This document shows, in pieces, positions 44,883 to 54,619 of a DNA stretch of 64,000 nt; position 1 is the stretch's first letter, and each line of letters opens with the position of its first letter. The DNA is taken from NCBI RefSeq assembly GCF_001431725.1, contig NZ_CP013106.1, forward strand, positions 3,472,001 through 3,536,000, in the 5' to 3' direction. A program made the position numbers and the translations under genes. This DNA is from Halomonas huangheensis. Lineage in GTDB: Bacteria > Pseudomonadota > Gammaproteobacteria > Pseudomonadales > Halomonadaceae. Below the pieces are notes generated by a model. The model searched no databases. It was given only the letters and a program-made list of their open reading frames with translations, and was not told where the DNA came from.

Positions 44883-46424
44883 ATGAACCATTTCGAGATA
44901 CACCCCGGCAAGATGAGCCTGGCACAAGCGCGCCGGGTCTTCGAAGCCCCCCTGCAGGTCAGCCTGCCGACGAGCGCCGATGCCAGGATCAGCGCCAGCG
45001 TCGACTGCGTCAATCGTGTCGTCGAAGAGGACCGCACCGTCTACGGCATCAACACCGGATTCGGCCTGTTGGCCCAGACTCGTATCGAAAAGGACAAGCT
45101 CGAGGACCTGCAGCGCTCACTGGTGCTGTCCCACGCCACCGGTGTCGGCAGCGCCATGGATGACGATCTGGTGCGCCTGATCATGGTGCTCAAGGTCAAC
45201 AGCCTGGCCCGCGGCTTCTCCGGTATTCGCCGTGAGGTACTGGATGCCCTGATCGCCTTGCTCAATGCCGAGGTCTATCCACATATCCCGCTCAAGGGCT
45301 CGGTCGGAGCCTCCGGAGACCTTGCTCCACTGGCGCACATGAGCGTGGTGCTGCTCGGCGAAGGTAAGGCTCGCCACAACGGCGAATGGCTGTCGGCAAC
45401 AGAAGCCCTCGAGATCGCCGGGCTCGAGCCGTTGTCCCTGGCACCCAAGGAAGGTCTGGCCCTGCTCAATGGCACCCAGGTCTCCACTGCCTATGCGCTC
45501 AAGGGCCTGTTCGATGCCGAGGACCTTTTCGCCGCCGCCACGATCTGTGGCTCGCTCACCGTGGAAGCTACCCTTAGCTCACGCTCCCCCTTCGATGCGC
45601 GCATTCATGAAGTTCGCGGTCAGCGTGGCCAGATCGATGCCGCCTCAGCCTACCGGGAATTGCTCGGCGCGCGCAGCGAGATCAGCGACTCCCATGTCGA
45701 TTGCGGCAAGGTCCAGGACCCCTATTCTCTGCGCTGTCAGCCTCAGGTAATGGGCGCCGTACTCACCCAGATCCGTCAGGCCGCCGAGGTCCTGGCCGCC
45801 GAGATCAACGCCGTCTCGGACAACCCTCTGGTGTTCGCCGAACAGGGAGACATCATCTCCGGCGGTAATTTCCACGCCGAGCCGGTCGCCATGGCTGCGG
45901 ACAACCTGGCATTGGCCATCGCCGAGATTGGCTCGCTCACCGAGCGACGCATCTCCTTGATGATGGACAAGCACATGTCCCAGCTCCCACCCTTCCTGGT
46001 GGAGCACGGCGGCGTCAACTCGGGTTTCATGATCGCGCAGGTGACAGCGGCCGGGCTCGCCAGCGAGAACAAGGCGCTAGCGCACCCGCATAGCGTCGAC
46101 AGCCTGCCGACCTCGGCCAACCAGGAAGACCATGTTTCCATGGCTCCGGCTGCTGGCAAGCGGCTATGGGAAATGGCCGACAACGTGCGCGGCATTCTCG
46201 CCATCGAATGGCTGGCCGCCTGTCAGGGGCTGGATTTCCGCAACGGTCTCAGGACCACCGACACACTGGAAAAAGCTCGCCGGGTACTGCGCGAGCGTGT
46301 CGCCTATTACGACAAGGACCGTTTCTTCGCGCCGGATATCGAAGCCGCCAGCGCACTCCTCGCGGAACGCCACCTCAGTCGCCTGGCACCTGCCGACCTG
46401 TTGCCCAGTCAGGCTCAGTATTGA
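44883..46424 (+). CDS. hutH: Histidine ammonia-lyase HutH
   Basis: A 513-residue lyase. The MIO cofactor triad Ala143-Ser144-Gly145 is present in [15 protein letters not shown], with [36 protein letters not shown] and NQEDHVSM completing the active site. The start at 44883 has AAGG upstream. It deaminates histidine to urocanate. It is separated from hutU by a 174-bp spacer holding the inverted repeat. Confidence 0.95.
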   Translation: MNHFEIHPGKMSLAQARRVFEAPLQVSLPTSADARISASVDCVNRVVEEDRTVYGINTGFGLLAQTRIEKDKLEDLQRSLVLSHATGVGSAMDDDLVRLIMVLKVNSLARGFSGIRREVLDALIALLNAEVYPHIPLKGSVGASGDLAPLAHMSVVLLGEGKARHNGEWLSATEALEIAGLEPLSLAPKEGLALLNGTQVSTAYALKGLFDAEDLFAAATICGSLTVEATLSSRSPFDARIHEVRGQRGQIDAASAYRELLGARSEISDSHVDCGKVQDPYSLRCQPQVMGAVLTQIRQAAEVLAAEINAVSDNPLVFAEQGDIISGGNFHAEPVAMAADNLALAIAEIGSLTERRISLMMDKHMSQLPPFLVEHGGVNSGFMIAQVTAAGLASENKALAHPHSVDSLPTSANQEDHVSMAPAAGKRLWEMADNVRGILAIEWLAACQGLDFRNGLRTTDTLEKARRVLRERVAYYDKDRFFAPDIEAASALLAERHLSRLAPADLLPSQAQY

Positions 46425-46778
46425 TCCAGCAATCGAACCGATCATCCAGATCGCGTTGATTGCCGCCCTCCCCACGCTGGCGCAGATGGATACGTCCGCT
46501 GGCGTGGGGCGGGCCAGCGGCTAGTGCTGGTCCCTGGTCCCTGGTCCGGAGGCGCCACATCGGCGCCACATCCTTGTGCCGCGATCAACCCAACATCAAG
46601 GCTTTCCGGGGAGCCGCTGGATGACTGCGCGTGTACACCGCCTCCTCGATGTCCACGCGCCATCCGCCGCTTTCCTGCATGAGACGCAACCTCGTCGCCC
46701 TTTTACAGTCTGGCCGGAGGCCGGTAACCGGGACCGGGCGACAACAACAACAATCGACCTTCTCACAAGGGGCAAGAT
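46425..46778. other. hutH-permease intergenic region
   Basis: 354 bp without a gene. It contains a long GC-rich stem-loop (46465-46477 with 46502-46514), a small heptamer array TGGTCCC x 2.9 (46528-46547) and a direct repeat GGCGCCACATC. The stem-loop may terminate or attenuate the hutIGUH transcript, so the following transport genes may have their own promoter. Confidence 0.6.
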
Positions 46779-48113
46779 ATGAACGCAGTCGTTTTGGCCA
46801 TCCTGGTCATGGTTACCCTCAGCCTGATGCGTGTATCCGTCGTGTTCGCGCTGATCACCGCTGCTCTGATCGGCGGCCTCTACGCTGGCATGCCGGTAGG
46901 CGAGATCATTTCCGCCTTCAACGACGGCCTGGGTAACGGTGCCAAGGTAGCGATTTCCTACGCCGTACTGGGTGCCTTCGCCGTAGCGTTGTCACGTTCG
47001 GGCATCACCCAGTTGCTCTCCAACAAGGCCATCGCCAGGCTGGGGCTGGATGACGGAATTCCCAACCGCCAGTTGATCGTCTTCACCCTGCTCGGTGTGC
47101 TGCTGGCCGCAGCGGTGAGTTCCCAGAACCTGATTCCGGTGCATATCGCCTTCATCCCGGTGCTGGTACCGCCACTGCTCAAGCTGATGAACCACCTGCA
47201 GCTCGATCGCCGCGCCGTGGCCTGCGTGATCACCTTCGGTATCACCGCACCCTATATGCTGCTGCCCGTCGGATTCGGCTCGATCTTCCTGCACGACATC
47301 CTGCTGACCAATCTCAACGAGAATGGCCTGAACGCGACACCAGGCATGGTGCCGATGGCCATGATCGTGCCCATCGGCGGCATGGCCATCGGCCTCGTGG
47401 TAGCCCTACTGTTCAGCTATCGTCGCAAACGCAATTATCAGGACATCGAGCTGGCCCACGGCGATGAGACACCCAGACAGGCCGCCCAGCACCTCAAGCC
47501 CTGGCAGATGCTGGTACTGGCGACAGCCCTGGTCAGTACCGTCACGGTCCAACTGTTCACCGGATCGATGGTCGTCGGGGGGCTCTTCGGCTTTGCTCTG
47601 CTCTCGGTGAGTGGTGTATTCCGCTGGCATGAGCAGGACGGTATCTTCACCGAAGGCATGCGCATGATGGCTCTGGTCGGTTTCATCATGATCTCGGCGG
47701 CAGGCTTCGCCAGCGTGATGCAGGCCAGTGGCCAGGTCGAGGCGCTGGTCACCAGTTCCACCGAGATAATCGGCGACAACAAGGGACTGGCCGCCCTGGT
47801 CATGCTGCTCGTAGGGCTGTTCATTACCATGGGAATCGGCTCGTCGTTCTCGACCATTCCGATTATCGCTTCGCTCTACGTTCCCATGGCGCTGAACTTC
47901 GGTTTCTCGCCCATGGCGACCATTGCCCTGGTGGGCGCCGCCGCCGCTCTCGGCGATGCCGGCTCGCCAGCGTCCGACTCGACCCTCGGGCCAACGGCCG
48001 GCCTCAATGCCGACGGCCAGCACGACCACATCTGGGACAGCGTGGTACCAACCTTCCTGCACTACAACATCCCGCTGGTGGCCTTTGGCTGGATCGCTGC
48101 CATGACGCTCTGA
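46779..48113 (+). CDS. NhaC/YuiF-like permease, putative histidine transporter
   Basis: A 444-residue membrane protein with about eleven segments, of the Na+/H+ antiporter-like (NhaC/YuiF) group. Features: ALSRSGITQLLSNKAIARLG, SSQNLIPVHIAFIPVLVPPL, and AALGDAGSPASDSTLGPTAG near the end. Relatives found in hut clusters are assigned to histidine uptake. AAGGGGCAAG precedes the ATG. Position directly after hutH supports histidine or urocanate transport, but the substrate is inferred. Confidence 0.8.
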   Translation: MNAVVLAILVMVTLSLMRVSVVFALITAALIGGLYAGMPVGEIISAFNDGLGNGAKVAISYAVLGAFAVALSRSGITQLLSNKAIARLGLDDGIPNRQLIVFTLLGVLLAAAVSSQNLIPVHIAFIPVLVPPLLKLMNHLQLDRRAVACVITFGITAPYMLLPVGFGSIFLHDILLTNLNENGLNATPGMVPMAMIVPIGGMAIGLVVALLFSYRRKRNYQDIELAHGDETPRQAAQHLKPWQMLVLATALVSTVTVQLFTGSMVVGGLFGFALLSVSGVFRWHEQDGIFTEGMRMMALVGFIMISAAGFASVMQASGQVEALVTSSTEIIGDNKGLAALVMLLVGLFITMGIGSSFSTIPIIASLYVPMALNFGFSPMATIALVGAAAALGDAGSPASDSTLGPTAGLNADGQHDHIWDSVVPTFLHYNIPLVAFGWIAAMTL

Positions 48114-48221
48114 TCCTGACGGTAGCCAATAGCATCGTGAGCTACACAAGGTACCGCTGACACCAGCGGTACGTCACACCCACTACTTCCACATCAACAA
48201 CAGCTGCCGAGTGCCTCCACA

Positions 48222-49859
48222 ATGGATACGCAAAACGATACACGCAACAGCAGGCGCAGCCTGAAACTCAGCGTGTTCCTACCGTCCTTCGCTATCATCC
48301 TGCTCGCCGTTGCCGTCGGGCTGATCAACAACGAATTGCTGGTCGAGGTGGCCAAGCAGCTGTTCTACATCTCGCTATCGGATTTCGGCTGGCTGTATCA
48401 GTTGGTCGCCGTATCCGCGCTCCTCATCACTACCTTTATCTTCTTCTCCAGGGCCGGCAACATCCGCCTCGGCGGCAAGGATGCCAAACCGCAGTTCTCC
48501 GTTGCCTCCAACTTCGCCATGGCATTGACCGGCGGTATCGCCACGGGTGTCGTCACCTACTCGGTCAACGAACCGATCATCTATCTGGGCAATATCTACG
48601 GCGAAATCGCGCAACAGGACTTCGCCGCAGGCAGCGGTGAAGCAGCGATCTTCGCACTGGCCAGAAGCTTCCATAACTGGAGCTTCATTCCCTACGCCAT
48701 CTATTCCATCGTCGGCTTGATGATCGGCTACATGCACTTCAATCGCCGCCAGAAATTTTCCATCTCTTCGACGATCACTCCGGTACTTGGCAGTCATGCC
48801 CATAAACCGGGGGTGCGCGCAGTGGTCGACATCATTTCAGTGCTGGCAATTGCCCTGGGGCTGGCCTCATCGCTGGGCGCTGGCCTGGCGTTGATCAGCT
48901 CTGGACTCCAGGCGCAATACGGTGTTGTGCCCAATGCCACCACCTGGTTGCTCATCAGTCTGGTCATCGCCGCGATCTTCATTACCTCCGCCATCTCGGG
49001 GCTCAAACGCGGCATTCGGATGTTGTCATCGCTCAACGCCTGGATCTTCTATGCCTTCGTCGCCATTCTGGTCGTGGTCGGGCCGTTGACTTACATCCTC
49101 AGCCTATCGGTCACCAGTTTCGGTTACTGGCTGGACAATCTGCTGCTGTGGTCCTTCGACACCAAGGAAGCGGGTGGTGAGGCGCTGGTCACCTGGTGGA
49201 CCATGTATGACTGGTCGATCTGGATCGCCTATGCACCGCTGATGGGCCTGTTCCTGGCGCGTATCTCCTATGGCCGTACCCTGCGTGAATTCCTGATCAT
49301 CAACTGGATCCTACCGTCGCTGTTCGGCCTGGTATGGTTCGCCATCTGGGGTGGTGCCGCCATCAAATGGCAACTGGATGGCAGTATCGATCTGATCAGT
49401 ATCGTCACCGAGAACGGTGCTGTCTCCGGTCTATGGGGCTTCCTGCAGCATCTGCCGCTGGCAGCGCTGCTGGTGCCGTTGGCGATCTTCACACTGGTCA
49501 TTTCCTTCTCCACTGCCGCGGACTCGATGTCCTCGACCATCGCCACCATCTGCACCCGCAATATCTCCGCCGACGAAGAGTCACCGACGCGCCAGAAGGT
49601 GCTGTGGGGACTGTCGATCGCCATCATCGCCTACATCATGGTGGCTTTCGGTGGCGGCGCCCAGGGAGTGGATGGCATCAAGTATCTGGCCGCAGCCGGT
49701 GGCTTCGCGGTGGTATTCCTGTTTGTGCTGATCCTGATCTCGGCGGCACGCACCTTTATCGGTTCCGGTGCAGGGCGAATGGAAGCAGAGAGACTGGAAG
49801 CAGAGGCCCTGGATGATGAAAACAAGCTCACAACCTTCAAGGAAAGCGCGCATGAATGA
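48222..49859 (+). CDS. Atypical BCCT-family transporter, candidate for trimethylated histidine
   Basis: A 545-residue BCCT protein. Fold signatures remain (LFLARISYGRTLREF, TAADSMSSTIA, NIRLGGKDAKPQFS), but the substrate region differs from the other two carriers here. The glycine stretch is GGIATGVVTY (residues 104-113) instead of GMGIGLMFY or GIGIDLLFF. In the aromatic box, WxxWxAYAPL replaces WWISWSPF: Ile333, Trp334 and Tyr337 stand where BCCT 1 has Trp377, Trp378 and Trp381. The stop overlaps the MIO-less lyase by 8 bp (ATGAATGA), which indicates translational coupling. BCCT substrates are quaternary ammonium compounds, so hercynine, ergothioneine or another imidazole betaine is proposed. 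The substrate is inference. Confidence 0.85.
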   Translation: MDTQNDTRNSRRSLKLSVFLPSFAIILLAVAVGLINNELLVEVAKQLFYISLSDFGWLYQLVAVSALLITTFIFFSRAGNIRLGGKDAKPQFSVASNFAMALTGGIATGVVTYSVNEPIIYLGNIYGEIAQQDFAAGSGEAAIFALARSFHNWSFIPYAIYSIVGLMIGYMHFNRRQKFSISSTITPVLGSHAHKPGVRAVVDIISVLAIALGLASSLGAGLALISSGLQAQYGVVPNATTWLLISLVIAAIFITSAISGLKRGIRMLSSLNAWIFYAFVAILVVVGPLTYILSLSVTSFGYWLDNLLLWSFDTKEAGGEALVTWWTMYDWSIWIAYAPLMGLFLARISYGRTLREFLIINWILPSLFGLVWFAIWGGAAIKWQLDGSIDLISIVTENGAVSGLWGFLQHLPLAALLVPLAIFTLVISFSTAADSMSSTIATICTRNISADEESPTRQKVLWGLSIAIIAYIMVAFGGGAQGVDGIKYLAAAGGFAVVFLFVLILISAARTFIGSGAGRMEAERLEAEALDDENKLTTFKESAHE

Positions 49860-51369
49860 CGTCCAGGCGGTGCAGATCACCACTGCACCACTCGGTTGGC
49901 AGCTGGTGGTCGCGGTCGCTCGCGACCGCCGGCCTCTGGAGCTGTCCGGTGACGTTCGCGAGCGTATTGCCGCTGCTCGTCAGGTGGTCGAGAAGATCGC
50001 TCGCTCGGACAAACCACACTACGGCATCAATACCGGACTGGGTGCGCTCTGCCATGTGGTGCTCAAGAATGACGAACTGGCACGCTTGTCACGCCATACG
50101 CTGATGAGCCATGCCTGCGGTGTCGGCGAAGCTCTGCGCGGAGAGCAGGTTCGCGCCATCATGTGCTGTGCGGTGGCCAACTACAGTCAGGGACATTCGG
50201 GCATCAGTCCACACATCGTCGATGCGCTGGTCGAATGCCTGAATCACGACATCATTCCAGTGGTGCCTGCTCAAGGGTCTGTGGGCTACCTCTCGCATAT
50301 GGCACATATCGGTCTGGCACTGATTGGTGAGGGCGAAGTGCTGCACAGAGGCCAACGCCGCTCTGCGGAACAAGCGCTGGCCGAAGAGAACATCGCCCCT
50401 GCCGCGCTGGGCCCCAAGGATGGCCTGAGCCTGGTCAATGGTACCCCGGCCATGACCGGGCTGGCCTGCCTGGCGCTGGCCGATACCGAGCAATTGGCCA
50501 ATTGGGCCGATACCATTTCCGCCATGAGCTTCGAAGCACTACGCGGTCAGCGTGATGCCTTCGACGATGCCGTCATCCGTCTCAAGGCTCAACCCGGCAT
50601 CCAGACCTCAGCCCGGCATCTGCGTCACATGATCGAAGGCAGCGAATGGCTCGAGCAGTGCCACGCTGATCATCTGCAGGATGCGCTCAGTTTACGCGCC
50701 ATTCCCCAGGTGCATGGCGCCTGCCGCGATCAGTTCAATCACGCCGCGCGCCAGATTGATGGCGAGCTCAACTCGGCGACGGACAACCCACTGGTTATCG
50801 CCACACAGGACGGCCATCGCATCGTTTCACAGGCCAATCCTCACGGTGCTTCCGTGGCCATGGCCTGCGACCTGCTGGCCATCGCCGTGTGTGAATGGAG
50901 CTCGATCTCGGAGCGCAGGAGTTATCGCCTGGTCACCCCTCAGGCCAACCAGTTACCGCCCTTCCTGAGTGAAGCCAGTGGCGTGAAGTCGGGGATGATG
51001 ATCGCCCAGTACAGCGCCGCATCACTGGTCGCCGACAACAAGCGTCTCGCTCAGCCAGCAGTGACGGATAACTATCTGACATCGGGACTGCAGGAGGATC
51101 ACCTCAGCCTGGGAGAAAGCGCAGCGCTCAAGCTCGACCAGGCATTGAGCAATGGCTTCCACGTGCTCGGTATCGAATACCTGCTGGCAGGCCAGGCACT
51201 GGACCTGATTGAGGGTAGTTGCTTCGGGCATGGCACCGAGGAGGCGCGTAGCCACCTGCGGCACCATATCGATTTCTATGACGAGGAACATCCGCTACAC
51301 CGGGATATGGCGGCGGCATCACAACTGCTGAGATCGACCAGCCTGACCAGCAATAGCGGTGCCATCTGA
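49852..51369 (+). CDS. HutH-like lyase lacking the MIO triad (ergothionase-like)
   Basis: A 505-residue homologue of histidine ammonia-lyase. It aligns with the HutH encoded 5 kb upstream, but [15 protein letters not shown] becomes GSVGYLSHMAH: the Ala-Ser-Gly residues that form MIO are missing, with GSVG at 142-145 followed directly by Tyr146. Much of the active-site frame is kept: Tyr57 in HYGINTGLG, SHACGVG, SLVNGTP, QLPPFL, and Glu415 in QEDH. Differences include LQDALSLR for [16 protein letters not shown] for NFHAEPVA, and GVKSGM with Lys379 where HutH has GVNSGF. Without MIO an alpha-amine is hard to expel, but trimethylamine is already a good leaving group, as in ergothionase. Expected products are trimethylamine plus urocanate (from hercynine) or thiourocanate (from ergothioneine). 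ATG 49852 lies within the BCCT stop overlap. Confidence 0.88.
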   Translation: MNDVQAVQITTAPLGWQLVVAVARDRRPLELSGDVRERIAAARQVVEKIARSDKPHYGINTGLGALCHVVLKNDELARLSRHTLMSHACGVGEALRGEQVRAIMCCAVANYSQGHSGISPHIVDALVECLNHDIIPVVPAQGSVGYLSHMAHIGLALIGEGEVLHRGQRRSAEQALAEENIAPAALGPKDGLSLVNGTPAMTGLACLALADTEQLANWADTISAMSFEALRGQRDAFDDAVIRLKAQPGIQTSARHLRHMIEGSEWLEQCHADHLQDALSLRAIPQVHGACRDQFNHAARQIDGELNSATDNPLVIATQDGHRIVSQANPHGASVAMACDLLAIAVCEWSSISERRSYRLVTPQANQLPPFLSEASGVKSGMMIAQYSAASLVADNKRLAQPAVTDNYLTSGLQEDHLSLGESAALKLDQALSNGFHVLGIEYLLAGQALDLIEGSCFGHGTEEARSHLRHHIDFYDEEHPLHRDMAAASQLLRSTSLTSNSGAI

Positions 51370-51474
51370 CACCGCTACCACCTCCTGCATGGCGACGGTA
51401 TTATCCCGGCATCGGATATAGCGTCGCATGTCGCCGGAGCTCGCTTCCCGCACCGTGGCCAGTGTCTATGGGGA

Positions 51475-53142
51475 TCAGAAGGCTTCCCATTCCTCGGCTT
51501 CTTGAGTGGTTCTGCGACGCTTGACCGCCGGTGCCGACGCTACCTCCGGGGCAACCGGGGCTAACGCTGGGCGAAGCGGACTGTGGTCACCGATCGGGGC
51601 CAGCCGGAAGGTAGCTACCACCGACTCGAGACGCTGGGTCTGGTCTGCCAGTGATGTCGCGGCGCTTGAAGCCTCCTGCACCAGTGCCGCGTTCTGTTGG
51701 GTCACCTGCTCCATCTGCGTCACCGCCATGCTGACTTGCTCGATACCGTCACGCTGCTCCTGTGAGGCGACAGCAATCTCATCCATGAAGTCACTGACCC
51801 GCTTGACCGCATTCACGATGTCAGCCACGGTGGTCCCCGCGGTTTCAACCTGTGACGATCCCTGCTGCACCTCGGCGGTCGTGGCTTCGATCAACTCCTT
51901 GATATCCTTTGCCGCTCGAGAGCTGCGACCCGCCAGGTTGCGCACCTCATCGGCAACCACTGCAAAGCCACGGCCCTGATTCCCTGCCCGCGCGGCTTCC
52001 ACCGAAGCATTCAAAGCCAGGATATTGGTCTGGAAGGCGATCGCATCGATCATGCCAATGATGTCGGCAATCTGGCGCGAACGTTCACTGATGCCCTGCA
52101 TGGATTGACTGACCTCGTCCATCACCAGGCCGCCGCGCTCCGCCATGACGGAGGCATCATTGGCCAGGCTGCTGGCCTGACGCGCATTATCGGCGTTCTG
52201 ATGCACGGTAGAGGTCATTTCCTCCATGCTGGCAGCCGTTTCCTCCAGCGATGCCGCCTGCTGTTCGGTGCGCGACGACAGATCAGCATTGCCCGCCGCA
52301 ATCTGGCTGGTGCCGACATGAATCGAGGCGCTGGCATCGCGTACACCGCCAATCGCCGTCAACAGGCTCTGCTGCATCTCGCGCATGGCGCTGAATAGTC
52401 GTCCGACCTCGTTGCGACCACGCTCGGGAATGGTATTGGAAAGATCCAGCCTGGCGATGGCGGTAAAGTGTCCCACCGCCTCTTCCAGCGGCCTGACCAC
52501 TCCACGCATCAGGCCGAGGTAGACAATAAAGGCCACGAGGGCCCCCAACACCAACGCCGAGATGGACAGCACCAGCAGTGTGCGATCGGTTTTCGCCATA
52601 TCGGCATGGACCTGATTCGTCACCTCGTAGATCTGATCAATGAAATCTCCCGTCAAGTCGATCAGCGCTTTCTTCTTTGGTGCCATGCGTAGTTCAAGGG
52701 CACTGGCATGCACCGAATTACCCGCGGCAAGCTGATACTCGATCTCCGAGCGAACCGCCTGGAAGGCATCCTGAAGCTCATTGGCCATGCTGGCTCCTGC
52801 CTCGAGCTTCGGTGCCTCCATGAAGGTAGTGAAGGAACCATCCGCACGACCCAATACCGCACTGATCTCGGACGCCAACTCCTCCGCCCTGTCCCGCTGC
52901 CCCTCGTTGAGGGTATTGCGATACAGTCCCAGCATATCGCCAGCCAGCGTCAGGCGATTGATTGCACGGTTCAGGGAAAGCCCCTGCACAATCCCCAGGT
53001 TCTCGATCTGATCCGTCTGCCGCTCCCCCTGGTTGGAGGCATAAAACCCCAGACCACTGATGGCCACACTCACCGCGGCCATCAATACCAGGGCCAGTAT
53101 CAAGCCACTCTTTACCGATAGATTGCGTATTGCTCTCACCAT
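51475..53142 (-). CDS. Methyl-accepting chemotaxis protein
   Basis: About 555 residues. A first membrane segment (about residues 10-32), a periplasmic four-helix-bundle-type sensor of about 150 residues, a second membrane segment, HAMP, and a signalling hairpin with IDAIAFQTNILALNASVEAA at the tip. The C-terminus EEWEAF is a tethering motif of the NWETF type for CheR/CheB. ATG 53142 matches usual receptor starts; in-frame ATGs at 53160 and 53181 are possible. The ligand is unknown. It is convergent with the MIO-less lyase. Confidence 0.88.
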   Translation of the reverse strand: MVRAIRNLSVKSGLILALVLMAAVSVAISGLGFYASNQGERQTDQIENLGIVQGLSLNRAINRLTLAGDMLGLYRNTLNEGQRDRAEELASEISAVLGRADGSFTTFMEAPKLEAGASMANELQDAFQAVRSEIEYQLAAGNSVHASALELRMAPKKKALIDLTGDFIDQIYEVTNQVHADMAKTDRTLLVLSISALVLGALVAFIVYLGLMRGVVRPLEEAVGHFTAIARLDLSNTIPERGRNEVGRLFSAMREMQQSLLTAIGGVRDASASIHVGTSQIAAGNADLSSRTEQQAASLEETAASMEEMTSTVHQNADNARQASSLANDASVMAERGGLVMDEVSQSMQGISERSRQIADIIGMIDAIAFQTNILALNASVEAARAGNQGRGFAVVADEVRNLAGRSSRAAKDIKELIEATTAEVQQGSSQVETAGTTVADIVNAVKRVSDFMDEIAVASQEQRDGIEQVSMAVTQMEQVTQQNAALVQEASSAATSLADQTQRLESVVATFRLAPIGDHSPLRPALAPVAPEVASAPAVKRRRTTQEAEEWEAF

Positions 53143-53410
53143 TGCTGGAGCCTTTGCCATGACCTGTTTCACGCAACCCATTCGATGAGCCGCATCCCGT
53201 CAGCGCGCAAGCGCTGCGAGACTATCGGCAAAACGGCGTCAAACTTTAGATAATCGAGATATGGCTTTGAGAGTGCAGAAGGCCGGTGACAACATCGGCC
53301 TTCTGCGATAGAACGAGGTATTTCCGGGCACTTCTGCTACACAGAACGCTTTTCTTCACGCCCCCCTCTGCCTCTCCGAGAGCTTGTTCCCGGATTTTCA
53401 CTTCTGCCCC
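53143..53410. other. MCP-adhP spacer with inverted repeat
   Basis: Contains a stem-loop at about 53277-53310: CAGAAGGCCGGTG facing CATCGGCCTTCTG with a 4-bp loop. No strong T-run follows, but its place between two minus-strand genes suits a terminator for adhP. Confidence 0.6.
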
Positions 53411-54439
53411 TCAGGCCTGCATGTCGATAACCACGCGACCTTCGATGCTTCCCTTGATCATCCGCTCGAAGACGTCGTTGATATTGTCCAGCTTATCGGT
53501 GGAAACCGTCGCTTTCACCTTGCCTTCCCCGGCGAATTCCAGCGCCTCCTGGAGATCCTTGCGTGTGCCGACAATCGAACCACGTACGGTGATGCCATTG
53601 AGTACGGTCTCGAAGATCGGCAGCGGAAAATTCCCCGGCGGCAGGCCATTGAGAGAGATGGTGCCGCCACGCCGCACCATCCCCTGAGCCTGCTCAAATG
53701 CCTTGGGTGATACCGCCGTCACCAGCACACCGTGGGCTCCTCCAATATCACGTTTGATAGCGGCAACCGGGTCTTCCTTCATGGCATTGACGGTGACCGT
53801 CGCGCCCAGGCGGCGGGCCAGATCCAGCTTGGCATCATCGATATCGACAGCGGCTACGTTGAGCCCCATGGCTTTCGCATACTGCACTGCCATATGTCCC
53901 AGACCACCAATACCCGAGATAACGACCCATTGCCCGGGGCGAGTATCCGTCTGCTTCAACCCCTTGTAGACCGTTACGCCCGCACACAGCACTGGTGCGA
54001 TATCCACGAACCCCACATTATCCGGGATATGTCCCACATACCCGGCATCGGCCAGGGTGTACTCGGCAAAGCCACCATTGACCGAGTAACCGGTATTCTG
54101 CTGCGATTCACACAGGGTTTCCCAGCCGCCCAGACAGTGCTCGCAATGGCCACAGGCACTGTACAACCAGGGCACACCGACGCGGTCGCCTTCCTTGACA
54201 TGTTTGACACCCTCGCCAACCGCCGCCACATGGCCGACGCCTTCATGACCCGGAATGAACGGCGGGTTGGGCTTGATCGGCCAATCACCATGCGCAGCAT
54301 GCAGGTCGGTGTGGCAGACTCCGGATGCGGCGATCCTGACGACGATCTCACCACGTCCCGGACGCGGAACAGGCGCCTCCTCGATACGTAGTGGCTGGCC
54401 GAACTCGCGTACCACTGCAGCCTTCATGACATTTTCCAT
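53411..54439 (-). CDS. adhP: Zinc-dependent alcohol dehydrogenase AdhP
   Basis: A 342-residue medium-chain alcohol dehydrogenase. Catalytic zinc ligands are in [15 protein letters not shown] and GHEGVGHV, structural zinc cysteines in [17 protein letters not shown], and the NAD motif is [17 protein letters not shown]. The start at 54439 has TTGGAG upstream. It interconverts ethanol and acetaldehyde. Next to the ExaC-type aldehyde dehydrogenase it forms a short-chain alcohol oxidation pair, although the genes are separated by 180 bp. Confidence 0.92.
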   Translation of the reverse strand: MENVMKAAVVREFGQPLRIEEAPVPRPGRGEIVVRIAASGVCHTDLHAAHGDWPIKPNPPFIPGHEGVGHVAAVGEGVKHVKEGDRVGVPWLYSACGHCEHCLGGWETLCESQQNTGYSVNGGFAEYTLADAGYVGHIPDNVGFVDIAPVLCAGVTVYKGLKQTDTRPGQWVVISGIGGLGHMAVQYAKAMGLNVAAVDIDDAKLDLARRLGATVTVNAMKEDPVAAIKRDIGGAHGVLVTAVSPKAFEQAQGMVRRGGTISLNGLPPGNFPLPIFETVLNGITVRGSIVGTRKDLQEALEFAGEGKVKATVSTDKLDNINDVFERMIKGSIEGRVVIDMQA

Positions 54440-54619
54440 CACGATCTCCAATAATCGAGCAATACCGGCCCCGCCAACCTCATCGATGCTGAAGCCGGAT
54501 TACAGTAGATAAGGATATTGGGACTGCTGACCCGCAGTGACGTGAATGTCATTTGCAAGCCGAGTCAGCAGCCGGTTCACAACCGATTAAATCAGCTCAT
54601 CGGCAGCGCGATGCCGGGG

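Noticed and set aside
49852..51369. Annotation of the second lyase as a redundant HutH
   Set aside because: The MIO triad is cleanly deleted in an otherwise intact reading frame; the base sequence at 50275-50300 was re-read codon by codon and shows no frameshift.
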